DNA of 64,000 bases from Bacteroidales bacterium (GCA_025210735.1 JAOARD010000071.1:62001-126000), one strand, 5' to 3'; positions 43,514 through 52,147 are shown, counted from the first letter of the stretch. Notes: generated by a model from the letters alone, not told the origin. Translations and numbers: made by a program.

Positions 43514-45367
43514 CTATTTATTTATAGCTTTTAATATTCTGTCCTCTTTTATTAATACATCTTTCATTAGTAGCTGATAAGGCAGTTGGTTGTGTCTTGA
43601 GTTCTTAAAGCCATCAAGAATTTTAATAAGTGATGCTGCTGATATCAACGATATATTTATCTCAAATTCAAGTTCGCAATCGTATACAAAGTCATCGCTG
43701 AAATCAGGTGCAATAAGTAGCGATTTAACTACATTATAACCTCTCTCTTTAGCCATCTCTGTATATGCTTTTATCTGTCTCGATACAGAGCTGAACTTAT
43801 TGTAACCACTATCTTTTGATGTTTTACACTCTATAATAATCAGATTGTTATTGCCCAGATTTAACAGAAGATCAATCTTGTTTTTATTGTTATTTATCTC
43901 CTTTTTTAGTTTCTCGTCAACATTAAAGCCAAGTTTAGAGAATATAGTTCTTGTTATATCCTCAAATTTTAGCCCTAATTCACTCTCTTTAATATGTAGT
44001 CCGTTGCTTTTTAATCCAACAATATCTCTGTATCCTATAAATTCGTAGTTCTCAATGTACAGGTTATCGGCATCTTTATATGCATCTAATGTGTTTATAA
44101 TCAAATCGCCTCTCGATTTTATCTCCTTTGTGGTTATGAATCGTTTAAGAGCATCAGATGGTATCAGATCAAGTATATCGCGTGGTTTTATATTATAGTC
44201 CAGCAAGCTCTGGCTGTCAAGCGAGTTATCATCCTGCATCTCAAATTGCGACTGTATACGTTTTTTCATATCAGGTATTGTATCGTATAGTTCGCGCAGC
44301 ATCTTGTCGTAACCATCAACCGATATGCCTACCTTATCGTCTTGTTCAATTGTATCAAAGTATTTTATCATATTTTTTACCTTATCGTCAAGTGTAGCCC
44401 CTTTAAGAGTTACATCTATTTTTAGGTTGTTTTCCCATATATCGTTAAGGTATCTTTTTTTGTCCGATTGCGATGTACCCTCTTTATGTATATCGTAACT
44501 CAGAAGATTGGATATTGATATACCATCGTTTATTATTCGTTTTATCTTACCCTCGTAGTTAAGCTCTTTTATATTTATATTGTGCTTACGGCATATCTGA
44601 TTCAGTTGTGGCTCTCTGAACGATTTCAGTATACGTCTGTAATATTTATCCGCTATCTCTTTATCTCTTACATATCTTAAAAGGCGTACAATCTCATCAG
44701 GGATATATAGTTCGTTATTTTTTCTTGAGTAGAAGATAAGCCCTATATTGCGTAACAGGTTTATAATACTATCGATATTTAGTTTGTTTGGCGGAATTAT
44801 AAGATAGTTAATCAGTTTAACCTCCTCCTGCGATAGTTCAAGCTTTGCAGCAAGAGTTAATAGTATAGATAGTTCATCATCTGTTATCTTCTCCTCTCTG
44901 TTGTTCTCAATATCGTTTGTGTATGCCTTTTTTACACATGCCATATATATGTTGTAATCTCTTATACGCTCTTTGTCAATAGACGATCTGTCTGACTCTA
45001 TCTCTTTTGCAAGTTGCTTTGTTTTTTTTGTAATTGAGGCTAACTCCTTCTCATACAGATAAGCAAACCAATCGCGATTAATTATTGCATTTCCATCTCT
45101 GCTTATAATATCAATAAGAATGTCAATCTGCGAGGTGATGTTTAGAAATTCCGCTTTAATAATATCAGAGAACTCCTTTGTTACCAGGCTAAACACTTTA
45201 CTGATATTTATATTGTCTGCACTCTTAAGATCGTTATTATTTTCAGACAATATTTTGTCTATCTCTTTTGCGTTACATGGCGACGATGTAATGATGTTGT
45301 CAATTATTTTCAGAAAAGAGTTTTTCTCAAGAGAATTTACTTTGTCAAGTATTCGCTCCAGTTTCAT
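43514..45367 (-). CDS. Large helical protein with C-terminal PD-(D/E)XK nuclease-like domain
   Basis: 617 residues, no signal or membrane segment. Residues 1-430 are predicted helical and not recognised, with a SAP- or winged-helix-like stretch (QICRKHNINIKELNYEGKIK). From about 470 a Mrr/RecB-like nuclease core is visible: LKFEDITRTIFSKLGFNVDE (helix with the acidic residue), KIDLLLNLG (Asp499), IIIECKTSK (Glu513, Lys515), then an Arg/Gln-rich helix SSVSRQIKAYTEMA. All key residues are present, so it may cut or bind DNA. Many such stand-alone proteins belong to defence or DNA repair systems. The exact function is unknown. The ion channel gene lies 80 bp downstream. Confidence 0.68.
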   Translation of the reverse strand: MKLERILDKVNSLEKNSFLKIIDNIITSSPCNAKEIDKILSENNNDLKSADNINISKVFSLVTKEFSDIIKAEFLNITSQIDILIDIISRDGNAIINRDWFAYLYEKELASITKKTKQLAKEIESDRSSIDKERIRDYNIYMACVKKAYTNDIENNREEKITDDELSILLTLAAKLELSQEEVKLINYLIIPPNKLNIDSIINLLRNIGLIFYSRKNNELYIPDEIVRLLRYVRDKEIADKYYRRILKSFREPQLNQICRKHNINIKELNYEGKIKRIINDGISISNLLSYDIHKEGTSQSDKKRYLNDIWENNLKIDVTLKGATLDDKVKNMIKYFDTIEQDDKVGISVDGYDKMLRELYDTIPDMKKRIQSQFEMQDDNSLDSQSLLDYNIKPRDILDLIPSDALKRFITTKEIKSRGDLIINTLDAYKDADNLYIENYEFIGYRDIVGLKSNGLHIKESELGLKFEDITRTIFSKLGFNVDEKLKKEINNNKNKIDLLLNLGNNNLIIIECKTSKDSGYNKFSSVSRQIKAYTEMAKERGYNVVKSLLIAPDFSDDFVYDCELEFEINISLISAASLIKILDGFKNSRHNQLPYQLLMKDVLIKEDRILKAINK

Positions 45368-45573
45368 AATTTAATTTTTGGTTAATAATTGGTTGTACTA
45401 ACCTGAGTATGGTTTTGCTAAATGAAATGGGACGATTTTGCAGTTTTATGTGGTTGGCAATTTAGTAAAAAAAATAAATATGTAACGGTACGGGACAGTT
45501 AAATGTTGAGTCTGTTTATATATGTTTAATTGCATATGATGGTAAATGATATATAAACAGAAGGTTTGTTTGT

Positions 45574-45604
45574 GGTCGGTTATAAAAAATACAGATAACC
45601 GACC
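45574..45604. terminator. Hairpin after small minus-strand gene
   Basis: GGTCGGTTAT (45574-45583) pairs perfectly with ATAACCGACC (45595-45604), followed on the plus strand by TTGTTTTTTAA. It lies 27 bp past the stop of the minus-strand gene at 45631. Confidence 0.7.
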
Positions 45605-45630
45605 TTGTTTTTTAACGGTATGTGTGAGAT

Positions 45631-45954
45631 TTAATATATTGGTGTATGTGTTACAATAAAGTGTAGAGAATATCCATTACATTTTCTGTCCCACTTAATT
45701 TGAGTTATGTTGCTCCATGGCACCATTGTTTTATGTCCTTGATGATAACAACTTGCGTGTTGCACTGTTACATAGTTATCTGTTTCGTTAACTAATCTTA
45801 CCAGTGTAGATACACCGGCTCTTGTTGTCTCTATAATAGGTTTCTGAGGGTTGTTTATATCTTCAGTTATTGGAGCCGTATCTTTTTTAATATGGTTACG
45901 CACATACTCTCTGAGTTCTTCAACCCTTTCTTTAGTAATTGTTTCTGTTGTCAT
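45631..45954 (-). CDS. Small hypothetical protein
   Basis: 107 residues, soluble. Helical N-terminus (TKERVEELREYVRNHIKKD) followed by a beta-rich part (STLVRLVNETDNYVTVQHAS, MVPWSNITQIKWDRKCNGYS). No family recognised. An isolated gene with its own hairpin downstream. Confidence 0.5.
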   Translation of the reverse strand: MTTETITKERVEELREYVRNHIKKDTAPITEDINNPQKPIIETTRAGVSTLVRLVNETDNYVTVQHASCYHQGHKTMVPWSNITQIKWDRKCNGYSLHFIVTHTPIY

Positions 45955-46081
45955 GATATTTAGTATTTATTGGTAAATAATTGATAATAAATCTGTAACA
46001 ATATAATTATTGTTTTCCGTAAATAAAATAACATAAACAGTTAATAGCGTTTGTCTTATAGATTATTATGTGCTTTTATGT

Positions 46082-47080
46082 TTACTTCTGGTACATTGCA
46101 ATACTAAACCAATTGTTTTTATCGGTGAATATTTTTGCGGTATTTAGCCCTGCCATATTACCTATCTTTTTTATATGCTCTTCGTTATATTTATTTGAGT
46201 TTTCTGTATGTATGGTTTCGTCCTTTTTTATGTATATAGACTCTTTAACAGATTCAATATCAATAAGCATATCTTTTGTAGCTTTAAGATACATCTCAAT
46301 TCGCTCCTTTTTTGGATTATATATAGCCTGATGATTAAACTCATCCGGATTAAAGTTTGCACCGGCTATATTGTTTACCACGTTCAGAATATTTTTACTG
46401 AACTCTGCTGTAATGTTTTTATTATCGTTATATGCCTTCTCAATAATATTGTGCTCTTTTATCATATCAAAACCTAATAGTAACTTGTCGCCGCTATTCA
46501 TCTGCTCTGATAATCTGCTCATAAATTTAGAACATTCGCGCTCGTTAAGGTTTCCGATGGTACTACCAAAAAAGCATATGATCTTCTGTTTGTTGCTTGT
46601 TACTATATCTGATTGGTTTATGAAATCGGCAATTATACCTGTTACTTTTAGTTGAGGAAAGTTTGTTTTAAGTGTATTAAGAGACTTTTTTATTGCCGAT
46701 TCACTTATATCTACAGCAGTATATTCAACCTTACGCAACTGTTCTTTCGGAATTTGTTGTATAAGTAGTTCTATTTTTGTGTGATCTCCACTGCCAAGTT
46801 CTATAATGTTTACACCATTATAGTTATTACATATCTTATTTCCTATTGATGCAATAATACTCTTCTCGGTTCTTGTAGGATAGTACTCTTCAAGTTTTGT
46901 TATCTCTTCAAATAGTTCAGAACCACGTTTGTCATAGAAGAATTTTGGTAATATATACCGGCGTTTATTGTTTAAGCCATTATATATCTCGCTAATAATA
47001 ATTTTGCTACTGATCTCATTCAGCCTGTTTATTATTGTAAGACCTTTACTCTTTACAGTTATATTATTTTCTATCTCCAT
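46082..47080 (-). CDS. L-histidine N-alpha-methyltransferase, EgtD/EanA-like
   Basis: 332 residues of the Methyltransf_33 family: YILPKFFYDKRGSELFEEIT with the EYYPTRTEKSI motif, SAM-binding IIELGSGDHTK, VDISESAIKKSL and FFGSTIGNLNERECSKF. EgtD enzymes trimethylate histidine to hercynine, the first step of ergothioneine synthesis. No aerobic EgtB gene is near; instead a triple-rhodanese protein with EanB-like cysteines lies two genes upstream, so this is probably EanA of the anaerobic route. Leader element copy F lies 39 bp upstream of the start. Confidence 0.87.
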   Translation of the reverse strand: MEIENNITVKSKGLTIINRLNEISSKIIISEIYNGLNNKRRYILPKFFYDKRGSELFEEITKLEEYYPTRTEKSIIASIGNKICNNYNGVNIIELGSGDHTKIELLIQQIPKEQLRKVEYTAVDISESAIKKSLNTLKTNFPQLKVTGIIADFINQSDIVTSNKQKIICFFGSTIGNLNERECSKFMSRLSEQMNSGDKLLLGFDMIKEHNIIEKAYNDNKNITAEFSKNILNVVNNIAGANFNPDEFNHQAIYNPKKERIEMYLKATKDMLIDIESVKESIYIKKDETIHTENSNKYNEEHIKKIGNMAGLNTAKIFTDKNNWFSIAMYQK

Positions 47081-47119
47081 ATCAGGTTTTTTGTATGTCT
47101 AAATTCGTGTTTTAGAGGT

Positions 47120-47187
47120 CGTATATGACTTGCATTTGTAATCATTTTAGTTTGTGAGAAAACAGTTACTCATACTTTGTCTTATAG
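47120..47187 (-). repeat. Leader element copy F (upstream of histidine methyltransferase)
   Basis: Plus-strand ends CGTATATGACTTGCAT and ACTCATACTTTGTCTTATAG. The minus-strand downstream spacer starts ACCTCTAAAACACGAATTTA then GACAT, nearly the same as copy C, but the start codon is 39 bp away rather than 25. Confidence 0.65.
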
Positions 47188-47188
47188 A

Positions 47189-47473
47189 TTAATCTTCTAT
47201 AATCTCAACACCTTTCCAGAAAGCTATATATCCTTTTATTCTATGAGCTTTAAGTTTTGGCTCAGGATAGTACCATGCTGCTTCAGGGTTCTCTTTGCCA
47301 TCAACAACTATATCGTAGTAAGATGCTACACCTTTCCATGGACATGTTGTTTGAAAACTACTCTTTTTCAGATATTCCATATTTACGGAGTCTACCGGAA
47401 AGTAGTGGTTAAACTCTATTACAATTGTATCGTTACTCCGGGCAATTACAGTGTTATTCCATATTGCTTTCAT
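47189..47473 (-). CDS. DUF427 family protein
   Basis: 94 residues from ATG 47473. A longer frame reaching 47563 runs through repeat copy C and is not credible. MKAIWNNTVIARSNDTIVIE, FPVDSVNMEYLKKS, TTCPWKGVASYYDIVVDG and AAWYYPEPKLKAHRIKGYIA are the complete DUF427 fold. Function is not established; members are sometimes called nucleotidyltransferase-like. It sits between the eanB-like and eanA-like genes on the same strand and has the tandem array of leader elements upstream. Confidence 0.85.
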   Translation of the reverse strand: MKAIWNNTVIARSNDTIVIEFNHYFPVDSVNMEYLKKSSFQTTCPWKGVASYYDIVVDGKENPEAAWYYPEPKLKAHRIKGYIAFWKGVEIIED

Positions 47474-47499
47474 ATGTCTAAATTTGTTTTTAAATAGGT

Positions 47500-47566
47500 C
47501 ATATGGAACTCGCATTTTAGTCTCTTTCGTATGTGGGAAAGGTATTTCCAATGCTCGTTTCATCTG
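47500..47566 (-). repeat. Leader element copy C (first unit of tandem array, next to DUF427 gene)
   Basis: Plus-strand ends CATATGGAACTCGCAT and ATGCTCGTTTCATCTG match as inverted repeats at 12 of 16 positions. The spacer to the DUF427 start, 26 bp, reads on the minus strand ACCTATTTAAAAACAAATTT then AGACAT. Confidence 0.88.
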
Positions 47567-47588
47567 TTTATTCTTTCTTTTTAATGGT

Positions 47589-47655
47589 CAGATGGAACTC
47601 CGCATAATAATCATTCTCGTGTGTGAAAATTCTTTCTCATGCTTCGTTTCATATG
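47589..47655 (-). repeat. Leader element copy D (second unit of tandem array)
   Basis: Ends CAGATGGAACTCCGCAT and ATGCTTCGTTTCATATG. The interior (TAATCATTCTCGTGTGTGAA) is close to copy G. The 22-bp linker to copy C, read on the minus strand, begins ACCATTAAAAAGAAA, like the spacer before start codons. Confidence 0.88.
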
Positions 47656-47676
47656 TTAAATTTGTTTTTAATAGGT

Positions 47677-47743
47677 CATATGGAACTCGCATTTTAGTCA
47701 CTCTCGTATGTGGGGAAAGTATTTCCAATGTTCGTCTCATCTG
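47677..47743 (-). repeat. Leader element copy E (third unit of tandem array)
   Basis: CATATGGAACTCGCATTTTA to GTTCGTCTCATCTG; nearly identical to copy C, including the internal TCGTATGTGGG. The 21-bp linker to copy D on the minus strand is ACCTATTAAAAACAAATTTA plus A. Confidence 0.88.
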
Positions 47744-47767
47744 TCTATATTTTTTTATCTCTATAAG

Positions 47768-47821
47768 TGTCAGTTTGAGAGGAGTTGGAAAATACACATT
47801 TTAACACTGCTCAAACTGACA
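47768..47821 (-). terminator. 12-bp inverted repeat after eanB-like gene
   Basis: TGTCAGTTTGAG (47768-47779) pairs perfectly with CTCAAACTGACA (47810-47821), with a 30-nt loop, 9 bp past the stop of the minus-strand rhodanese gene. The large loop is unusual for an intrinsic terminator. Confidence 0.5.
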
Positions 47822-47830
47822 AAATTATTA

Positions 47831-49135
47831 CTATACCTCTAACTTAATATCTATTGGTACACCTGTTTCATATGGGTTTTCAGGATTGTTACTCCACTCG
47901 AACCAACCACCATCGTAAACCGAAACATTTGGCCATCCCATTAACCATGCATTATAGAATGCCTCACTACCACGCCATCCGGTTCCGCAATAGAAAGCAA
48001 GATGTTTATCTGGTGTAATACCTTGTTCTCTCCATATATCCTCAACCTCATGATACTCTCTTATTGTGTGATCAGGATTCCTGTAGTTCTCCATATGATA
48101 TGCATCTGATCCGCAATTACCAAAGATTACACCTGGTATTCTACCGCACTTTTTTATATAGTTGTAACCACTTACTTCGCCTATATATTCCGGCCAGCTT
48201 CGTACACAAATCAGATCAGATCTTTGATCTTTTATCATTTCGCGAGCCTTATCTGTATCTACAATTATTTCAGGGTGCGATGGTATTCTTGCGCCAAAAT
48301 CTTTTACAGGAATTTTCTGTACATCGTCTGTATCTATCCTGAAACCACTATCTTTCCACGACTGAAAACCTCCATTAAGTACTCTTACATCTTTTACACC
48401 AGCGTACATCATAATCATAGCACAGCGTATTGCCCCAATATGTCCGGCTGCACTGCCCGGAAAACTATCGTTATTGTCAGGATACATAAATTTGCCATAC
48501 AGAATTACGGTTGTATCAGAGCTGATACCGTGACGTTCAAGTGCATCTTTTAACTCTACTGCCGATCTCCTGTTCCATGTTTCAGGCGATTCAAGTTCAA
48601 GTGTATCTATATCTATTGCACCGGGTATATGTCCTGACAGATATGCATCTCTGTTTCTGTAATGTGCATGACATATTACGGTTTTTGCGCCGTAGTGTAG
48701 TGGCGGACTTTTTTTATTTATAACATCGTTTACCCAATCGGCATGAACAAGTCTGTTGTATCTCTTAAGCTTATTCATAGGTAACGTCTTATCAAATGTC
48801 CACTCATCAATAAACTTTTTGTATATCATGATATTGTTATATCCGGCTTTTTCAAAATATTTGCCAACAGATTCCGAATCCTCTGGTTTATAGCCGTATA
48901 TTATTATATTATCGCTCTTTTTTAGATTCTTTGACTGAACCATCTCAATCCAATCCATATATCTTGTCCATTTAAGAGGTAACGATTTTGCACCTCTTAT
49001 ATGTCCTCCTCTGTTTTCGTGGTTTAATCTCCATCCGTTATATGCATCAGATGGTCTTATATCAATTACTTTTGTTGTTGTATCATTGAGTATGTTAAAT
49101 AACTCAGAGGTTAAAATTTCAGGAAAATTACTCAT
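47831..49135 (-). CDS. eanB: Triple-rhodanese sulfurtransferase, EanB-like (anaerobic ergothioneine synthase)
   Basis: 434 residues with three rhodanese folds: about 8-118 (VIDIRPSDAYNGWRLN, no active Cys), 128-268 (HAHYRNRDAYLSGHIPGAID, no active Cys) and 290-425 with the active loop YCGTGWRGSE (Cys383). Cys310, Cys341 and Cys383 are spaced 31 and 42, the same spacing as the three cysteines reported for Chlorobium EanB (339, 370, 412, from memory), and Tyr324 and Thr385 fall where EanB has Tyr353 and Thr414. EanB transfers sulfur from polysulfide onto hercynine to give ergothioneine. The EanA-like gene two genes downstream supports this. Start ATG 49135 lies 11 bp after the NmrA-like gene, so they are cotranscribed. 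Confidence 0.8.
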   Translation of the reverse strand: MSNFPEILTSELFNILNDTTTKVIDIRPSDAYNGWRLNHENRGGHIRGAKSLPLKWTRYMDWIEMVQSKNLKKSDNIIIYGYKPEDSESVGKYFEKAGYNNIMIYKKFIDEWTFDKTLPMNKLKRYNRLVHADWVNDVINKKSPPLHYGAKTVICHAHYRNRDAYLSGHIPGAIDIDTLELESPETWNRRSAVELKDALERHGISSDTTVILYGKFMYPDNNDSFPGSAAGHIGAIRCAMIMMYAGVKDVRVLNGGFQSWKDSGFRIDTDDVQKIPVKDFGARIPSHPEIIVDTDKAREMIKDQRSDLICVRSWPEYIGEVSGYNYIKKCGRIPGVIFGNCGSDAYHMENYRNPDHTIREYHEVEDIWREQGITPDKHLAFYCGTGWRGSEAFYNAWLMGWPNVSVYDGGWFEWSNNPENPYETGVPIDIKLEV

Positions 49136-49146
49136 GCTCGTTTATG

Positions 49147-50001
49147 TTATAATGTTTTGTTTTTATACTCTGTAATCATCTCTTTAACAGTTTTGTGTTT
49201 TCGTCCGGTAATCTTTTTAAAATCAGATTTTACGTTAAAGTGGTTTTGTCTGATAGATTCATATATACCACCAATTATACTGCCTACAAAACTGCCTAGA
49301 GACTCTTTCCGGGATTTCATATACTCTTCAGGAGTTATATCTACAAAAGACAAGGAAGTATTATATACACTGTTTATCTGCTGTGCAAGCTCAGCTTGTG
49401 TTACAGGAGATCCTGTGAGATTATAGATTTTATTTATGTGGTTTTTACTGATGGCAATTTTACTATATGCATATGCAAGTTCGTCTCTGCTTGTATATGA
49501 AACAATACCATCGCCTGCACAGTTTATTATTGCACCATCTTTTATATAGTGTGGAATATACTCAAGATCAGGATCTATATATAGTCCGTTTCTGCATATC
49601 GTATATGGTATTCCGGAATCAATAATATCCTTCTCAGTTTGTCTGTTACTCTTAACAACATTGCTAAACATGGTCTTGTCCTGATTACCAATAATGCTTG
49701 AGTATATAATGCGTTTAATATTTCTGAATTTTGCAGCCTTAATAATGTTCCGGTGCTGTTCTATTCGTTCATCAGGTTCCGACGAAGATGATATGATAAT
49801 CAATTTCTCTACACCGTCAAGTGCTTTAATAAAGTCTTCTTGTTTGTTGTAATCTCCTTTTCTAACATCTAAACTGTCAAGGTGTGGGGCACCAGTATTT
49901 CGTGCAATTGCTACAATATTTTCTACACCTGTTTCTGCTATAAGTTCTCTAATTATTGCCTTTCCGAGTTTCCCGCTTGCCGCTGTAACAGCTATTTTCA
50001 T
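49147..50001 (-). CDS. NmrA-type atypical SDR / NAD(P)H:quinone oxidoreductase-like
   Basis: 284 residues with N-terminal Rossmann motif VTAASGKLGKAII (5-17; one residue variant of GxxGxxG), RKGDYNKQEDFIKALDGVEK and IIYSSI. Similar to QOR2/YtfG and NmrA proteins that bind NAD(P)H and act on quinones or serve as redox sensors. First gene of the probable run NmrA, eanB, DUF427, eanA. A link to ergothioneine is positional only. Confidence 0.82.
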   Translation of the reverse strand: MKIAVTAASGKLGKAIIRELIAETGVENIVAIARNTGAPHLDSLDVRKGDYNKQEDFIKALDGVEKLIIISSSSEPDERIEQHRNIIKAAKFRNIKRIIYSSIIGNQDKTMFSNVVKSNRQTEKDIIDSGIPYTICRNGLYIDPDLEYIPHYIKDGAIINCAGDGIVSYTSRDELAYAYSKIAISKNHINKIYNLTGSPVTQAELAQQINSVYNTSLSFVDITPEEYMKSRKESLGSFVGSIIGGIYESIRQNHFNVKSDFKKITGRKHKTVKEMITEYKNKTL

Positions 50002-50143
50002 GTTCAGTCTATTTGTAGTTATAACTAATTGTATATAGTATTAAGTTATAAAATATAGAGATAGATTAAAAATTTTAAGGGCTTTATTTTGATATTAAAT
50101 TGGGATTAACTAGTTATAACAGAGTGCTGAAGTGTATAAATAA

Positions 50144-50173
50144 GTAACACGCAGTATTGCTGCTGCGTGTTAC
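50144..50173 (-). terminator. 11-bp stem hairpin after DUF6261-like gene
   Basis: GTAACACGCAG (50144-50154) pairs perfectly with CTGCGTGTTAC (50163-50173), loop 8 nt, about 57 bp past the stop of the minus-strand gene at 50230. Confidence 0.65.
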
Positions 50174-50229
50174 GTGTAATTATTAAATACTTAAAGAGAT
50201 AATGATATTTTAGTTATGTTTATTTTGTA

Positions 50230-50970
50230 TTAATGAGAAACAACCAGATCTATCTTATCTTCTATATTCTGTCTGCGCGATGTGCGATATAGTGCATGTG
50301 CATTTATATCCTCAATTACAGTATCAAGTTCTCTTGCAATATTAATAGCTTCTGTATCCTCACTATTTCTTGTAATATTATTTATATAACGACACATATC
50401 TGTTATTGTATCTTTAATAGACATTGCAGAGCTCTTTATCTCTAATGATAGGTTGTTTGCAGTGAGGATTGTCTCATTTCTCCTGAGCAGCTCACTATAT
50501 GCATTTCTTAGCTCATTAAACAGATCGCCTGCACCTATTGCATATAAAGCATCTTTTAACATTATATTATTATCAATTGATGATATAAAAGTGTTCAGAG
50601 TGTCGTGGTGTATGTTTTTACCAGTGGTTAACTCTTTTGTATTTACTTTATTTACAACACTTAATAACATAGATGCATTTGTTCTGTAATCGTTGTTTAA
50701 TCGCACTGTGCATGCCATTATATGATGATTAAGGCATCGCCAGGCGTCATTTACATCTTTATCGATACGCGAAATTTCATCGGCCATAAGCGCAGATTTA
50801 AGACTGTTTCTGTAACTTCCAAGGTTTTTCAGATGCGGAGTAATGCGGTTCTTAAATACAGAAAGTTGGTTGTTGTAACTTTCATGTTTGCCAATGATTT
50901 CAGTAACTTTAGATCCTAGTGTTTGATAATCAGAAAGAACCAGTAGGTAGAATTTTGTTTTTTGTAACAT
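50230..50970 (-). CDS. DUF6261-like helical protein
   Basis: 246 residues, all-helical, no signal. Regularly spaced charged helices (SALMADEISRIDKDVNDAWR, CLNHHIMACTVRLNNDYRTN, AYSELLRRNETILTANNLSL) resemble the DUF6261 family of Bacteroidota, whose role is unknown. Monocistronic with a strong hairpin downstream. Confidence 0.5.
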   Translation of the reverse strand: MLQKTKFYLLVLSDYQTLGSKVTEIIGKHESYNNQLSVFKNRITPHLKNLGSYRNSLKSALMADEISRIDKDVNDAWRCLNHHIMACTVRLNNDYRTNASMLLSVVNKVNTKELTTGKNIHHDTLNTFISSIDNNIMLKDALYAIGAGDLFNELRNAYSELLRRNETILTANNLSLEIKSSAMSIKDTITDMCRYINNITRNSEDTEAINIARELDTVIEDINAHALYRTSRRQNIEDKIDLVVSH

Positions 50971-51169
50971 ATGGTTTATTTATAGTTTTCACACTATAAG
51001 GTATAAAGCTTTGCGTTACATGTCAAGTAAATGATTATTTTTTTTACTATAAAGGTTAAATTACTTCATTATTATGAGAACAATATTAGTATGTATTATA
51101 CGTTTCTATACAAGATAAAAGTATACTATCTGCCTGATTAAATTAATGTTAAATAAAATATCTGCCAAA

Positions 51170-52027
51170 ATGAGACAATATCTATTGATACTGATAACTT
51201 TTACTGTTTTAATATCTTCATGTAATTATAAAAATTTTGATGAGAATAGTGATAAATATGCTGGAGCAAGTTATGAAATTCCAATAGCAGAGAGGTCTTC
51301 AGTACCAAATCCACCACCAATACCACCTCCAACATTAGGAGAGAGTAAACATACTGCTATTAAGAAGATAATTAAGGATGGTAATATGAGTATAGAGGTT
51401 ACGGACTTGCAGAACTCAAAGAAAAGAGTTGATTCTTTAGTTAAGTTATATAATGGTTATTACGCAAAGGAGAGTCTGAATAATTACCGGAGAACAATAT
51501 CTTATAATCTTAAGATACGTGTGCCGAACAATAATTTTGAAAAACTTGTTGCAGATGTAGAGAAAGGTAAAGGAAAGATAAATAGTAAAGAGATTGATGC
51601 CCGTGATGTTACCGATGAGTTTATTGATGTAGAGACACGTCTGAATAATAAGAGAAGTTATCTAAAGCGTTATAATGAATTGCTTAACAAGGCAAAGACA
51701 ATAAAGGATATTGTTCAGATTGAGGATAAAATTAGTGAAATTGAGGAAGAGATTGAGAGTTCTGTTGCCCGGTTAAAGTATCTGAATGATCAGGTAGATT
51801 ATAGCACATTAACCCTTAATATATCATCTGAGGTTGATGAAAAAGATAGTAATAAAGATGGATTTTTGTCTGAGTTGATTGACTCGTTAGAAAAGGGATG
51901 GACAGGGTTTGTTTTGTTTTTAATTATCCTTGTCAGGTTATGGCCAATGTTTTTAATAGCTATGGCTGTTATATATATAGTAAGGAGAGCAAGAAGAAAG
52001 CGAAGAGAGAAACAGAAAAGACAGTAG
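51170..52027 (+). CDS. DUF4349 lipoprotein with C-terminal membrane anchor
   Basis: 285 residues from ATG 51170 (an upstream ATG at 51146 only extends the n-region). Lipobox ISSC. A proline-rich linker (VPNPPPIPPPTLGE) precedes the DUF4349 domain: MSIEVTDLQNSKKRVDSLVK, YNLKIRVPNNNFEKLV, SKEIDARDVTDEFIDVETRL and a long coiled coil (KAKTIKDIVQIEDKISEIEE). One membrane helix (about 250-275) and a basic tail end the protein. Possibly an envelope-stress or anti-sigma-like membrane protein; function not established. A strong terminator follows. Confidence 0.85.
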   Translation: MRQYLLILITFTVLISSCNYKNFDENSDKYAGASYEIPIAERSSVPNPPPIPPPTLGESKHTAIKKIIKDGNMSIEVTDLQNSKKRVDSLVKLYNGYYAKESLNNYRRTISYNLKIRVPNNNFEKLVADVEKGKGKINSKEIDARDVTDEFIDVETRLNNKRSYLKRYNELLNKAKTIKDIVQIEDKISEIEEEIESSVARLKYLNDQVDYSTLTLNISSEVDEKDSNKDGFLSELIDSLEKGWTGFVLFLIILVRLWPMFLIAMAVIYIVRRARRKRREKQKRQ

Positions 52028-52040
52028 TAATTGATAAATG

Positions 52041-52075
52041 AAGCCTTTGCAAATATTTTGCAGAGGCTTTTTTTA
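52041..52075 (+). terminator. Terminator after DUF4349 gene
   Basis: AAGCCTTTGCAAA pairs with TTTTGCAGAGGCTT with one bulge, and is followed by a T run. It starts 14 bp after the stop. Confidence 0.85.
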
Positions 52076-52114
52076 ATAATTATAACAGAGCATACATTGA
52101 TACATAAATATTAA

Positions 52115-52122
52115 TATATTTG
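52115..52122 (+). promoter_or_regulatory. -7-type box (TATATTTG)
   Basis: Matches TAnnTTTG and lies 25 bp upstream of the next start codon. No well-spaced TTTG is seen upstream. Confidence 0.3.
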
Positions 52123-52147
52123 CGGTAACCTAACTAAACCCCATACA

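Noticed and set aside
47474..47563. Upstream extension of the DUF427 frame
   Set aside because: The extra 30 residues are translated repeat copy C; the DUF427 fold begins at ATG 47473.
47500..47743. CRISPR array
   Set aside because: Only three units of 67 bp, the 21-22 bp linkers are similar to each other rather than unique, and no cas gene is near.
47588..47797. Open frame of 69 codons on the minus strand
   Set aside because: It is made almost entirely of leader element copies D and E; similar peptides arise wherever the element is read in frame.
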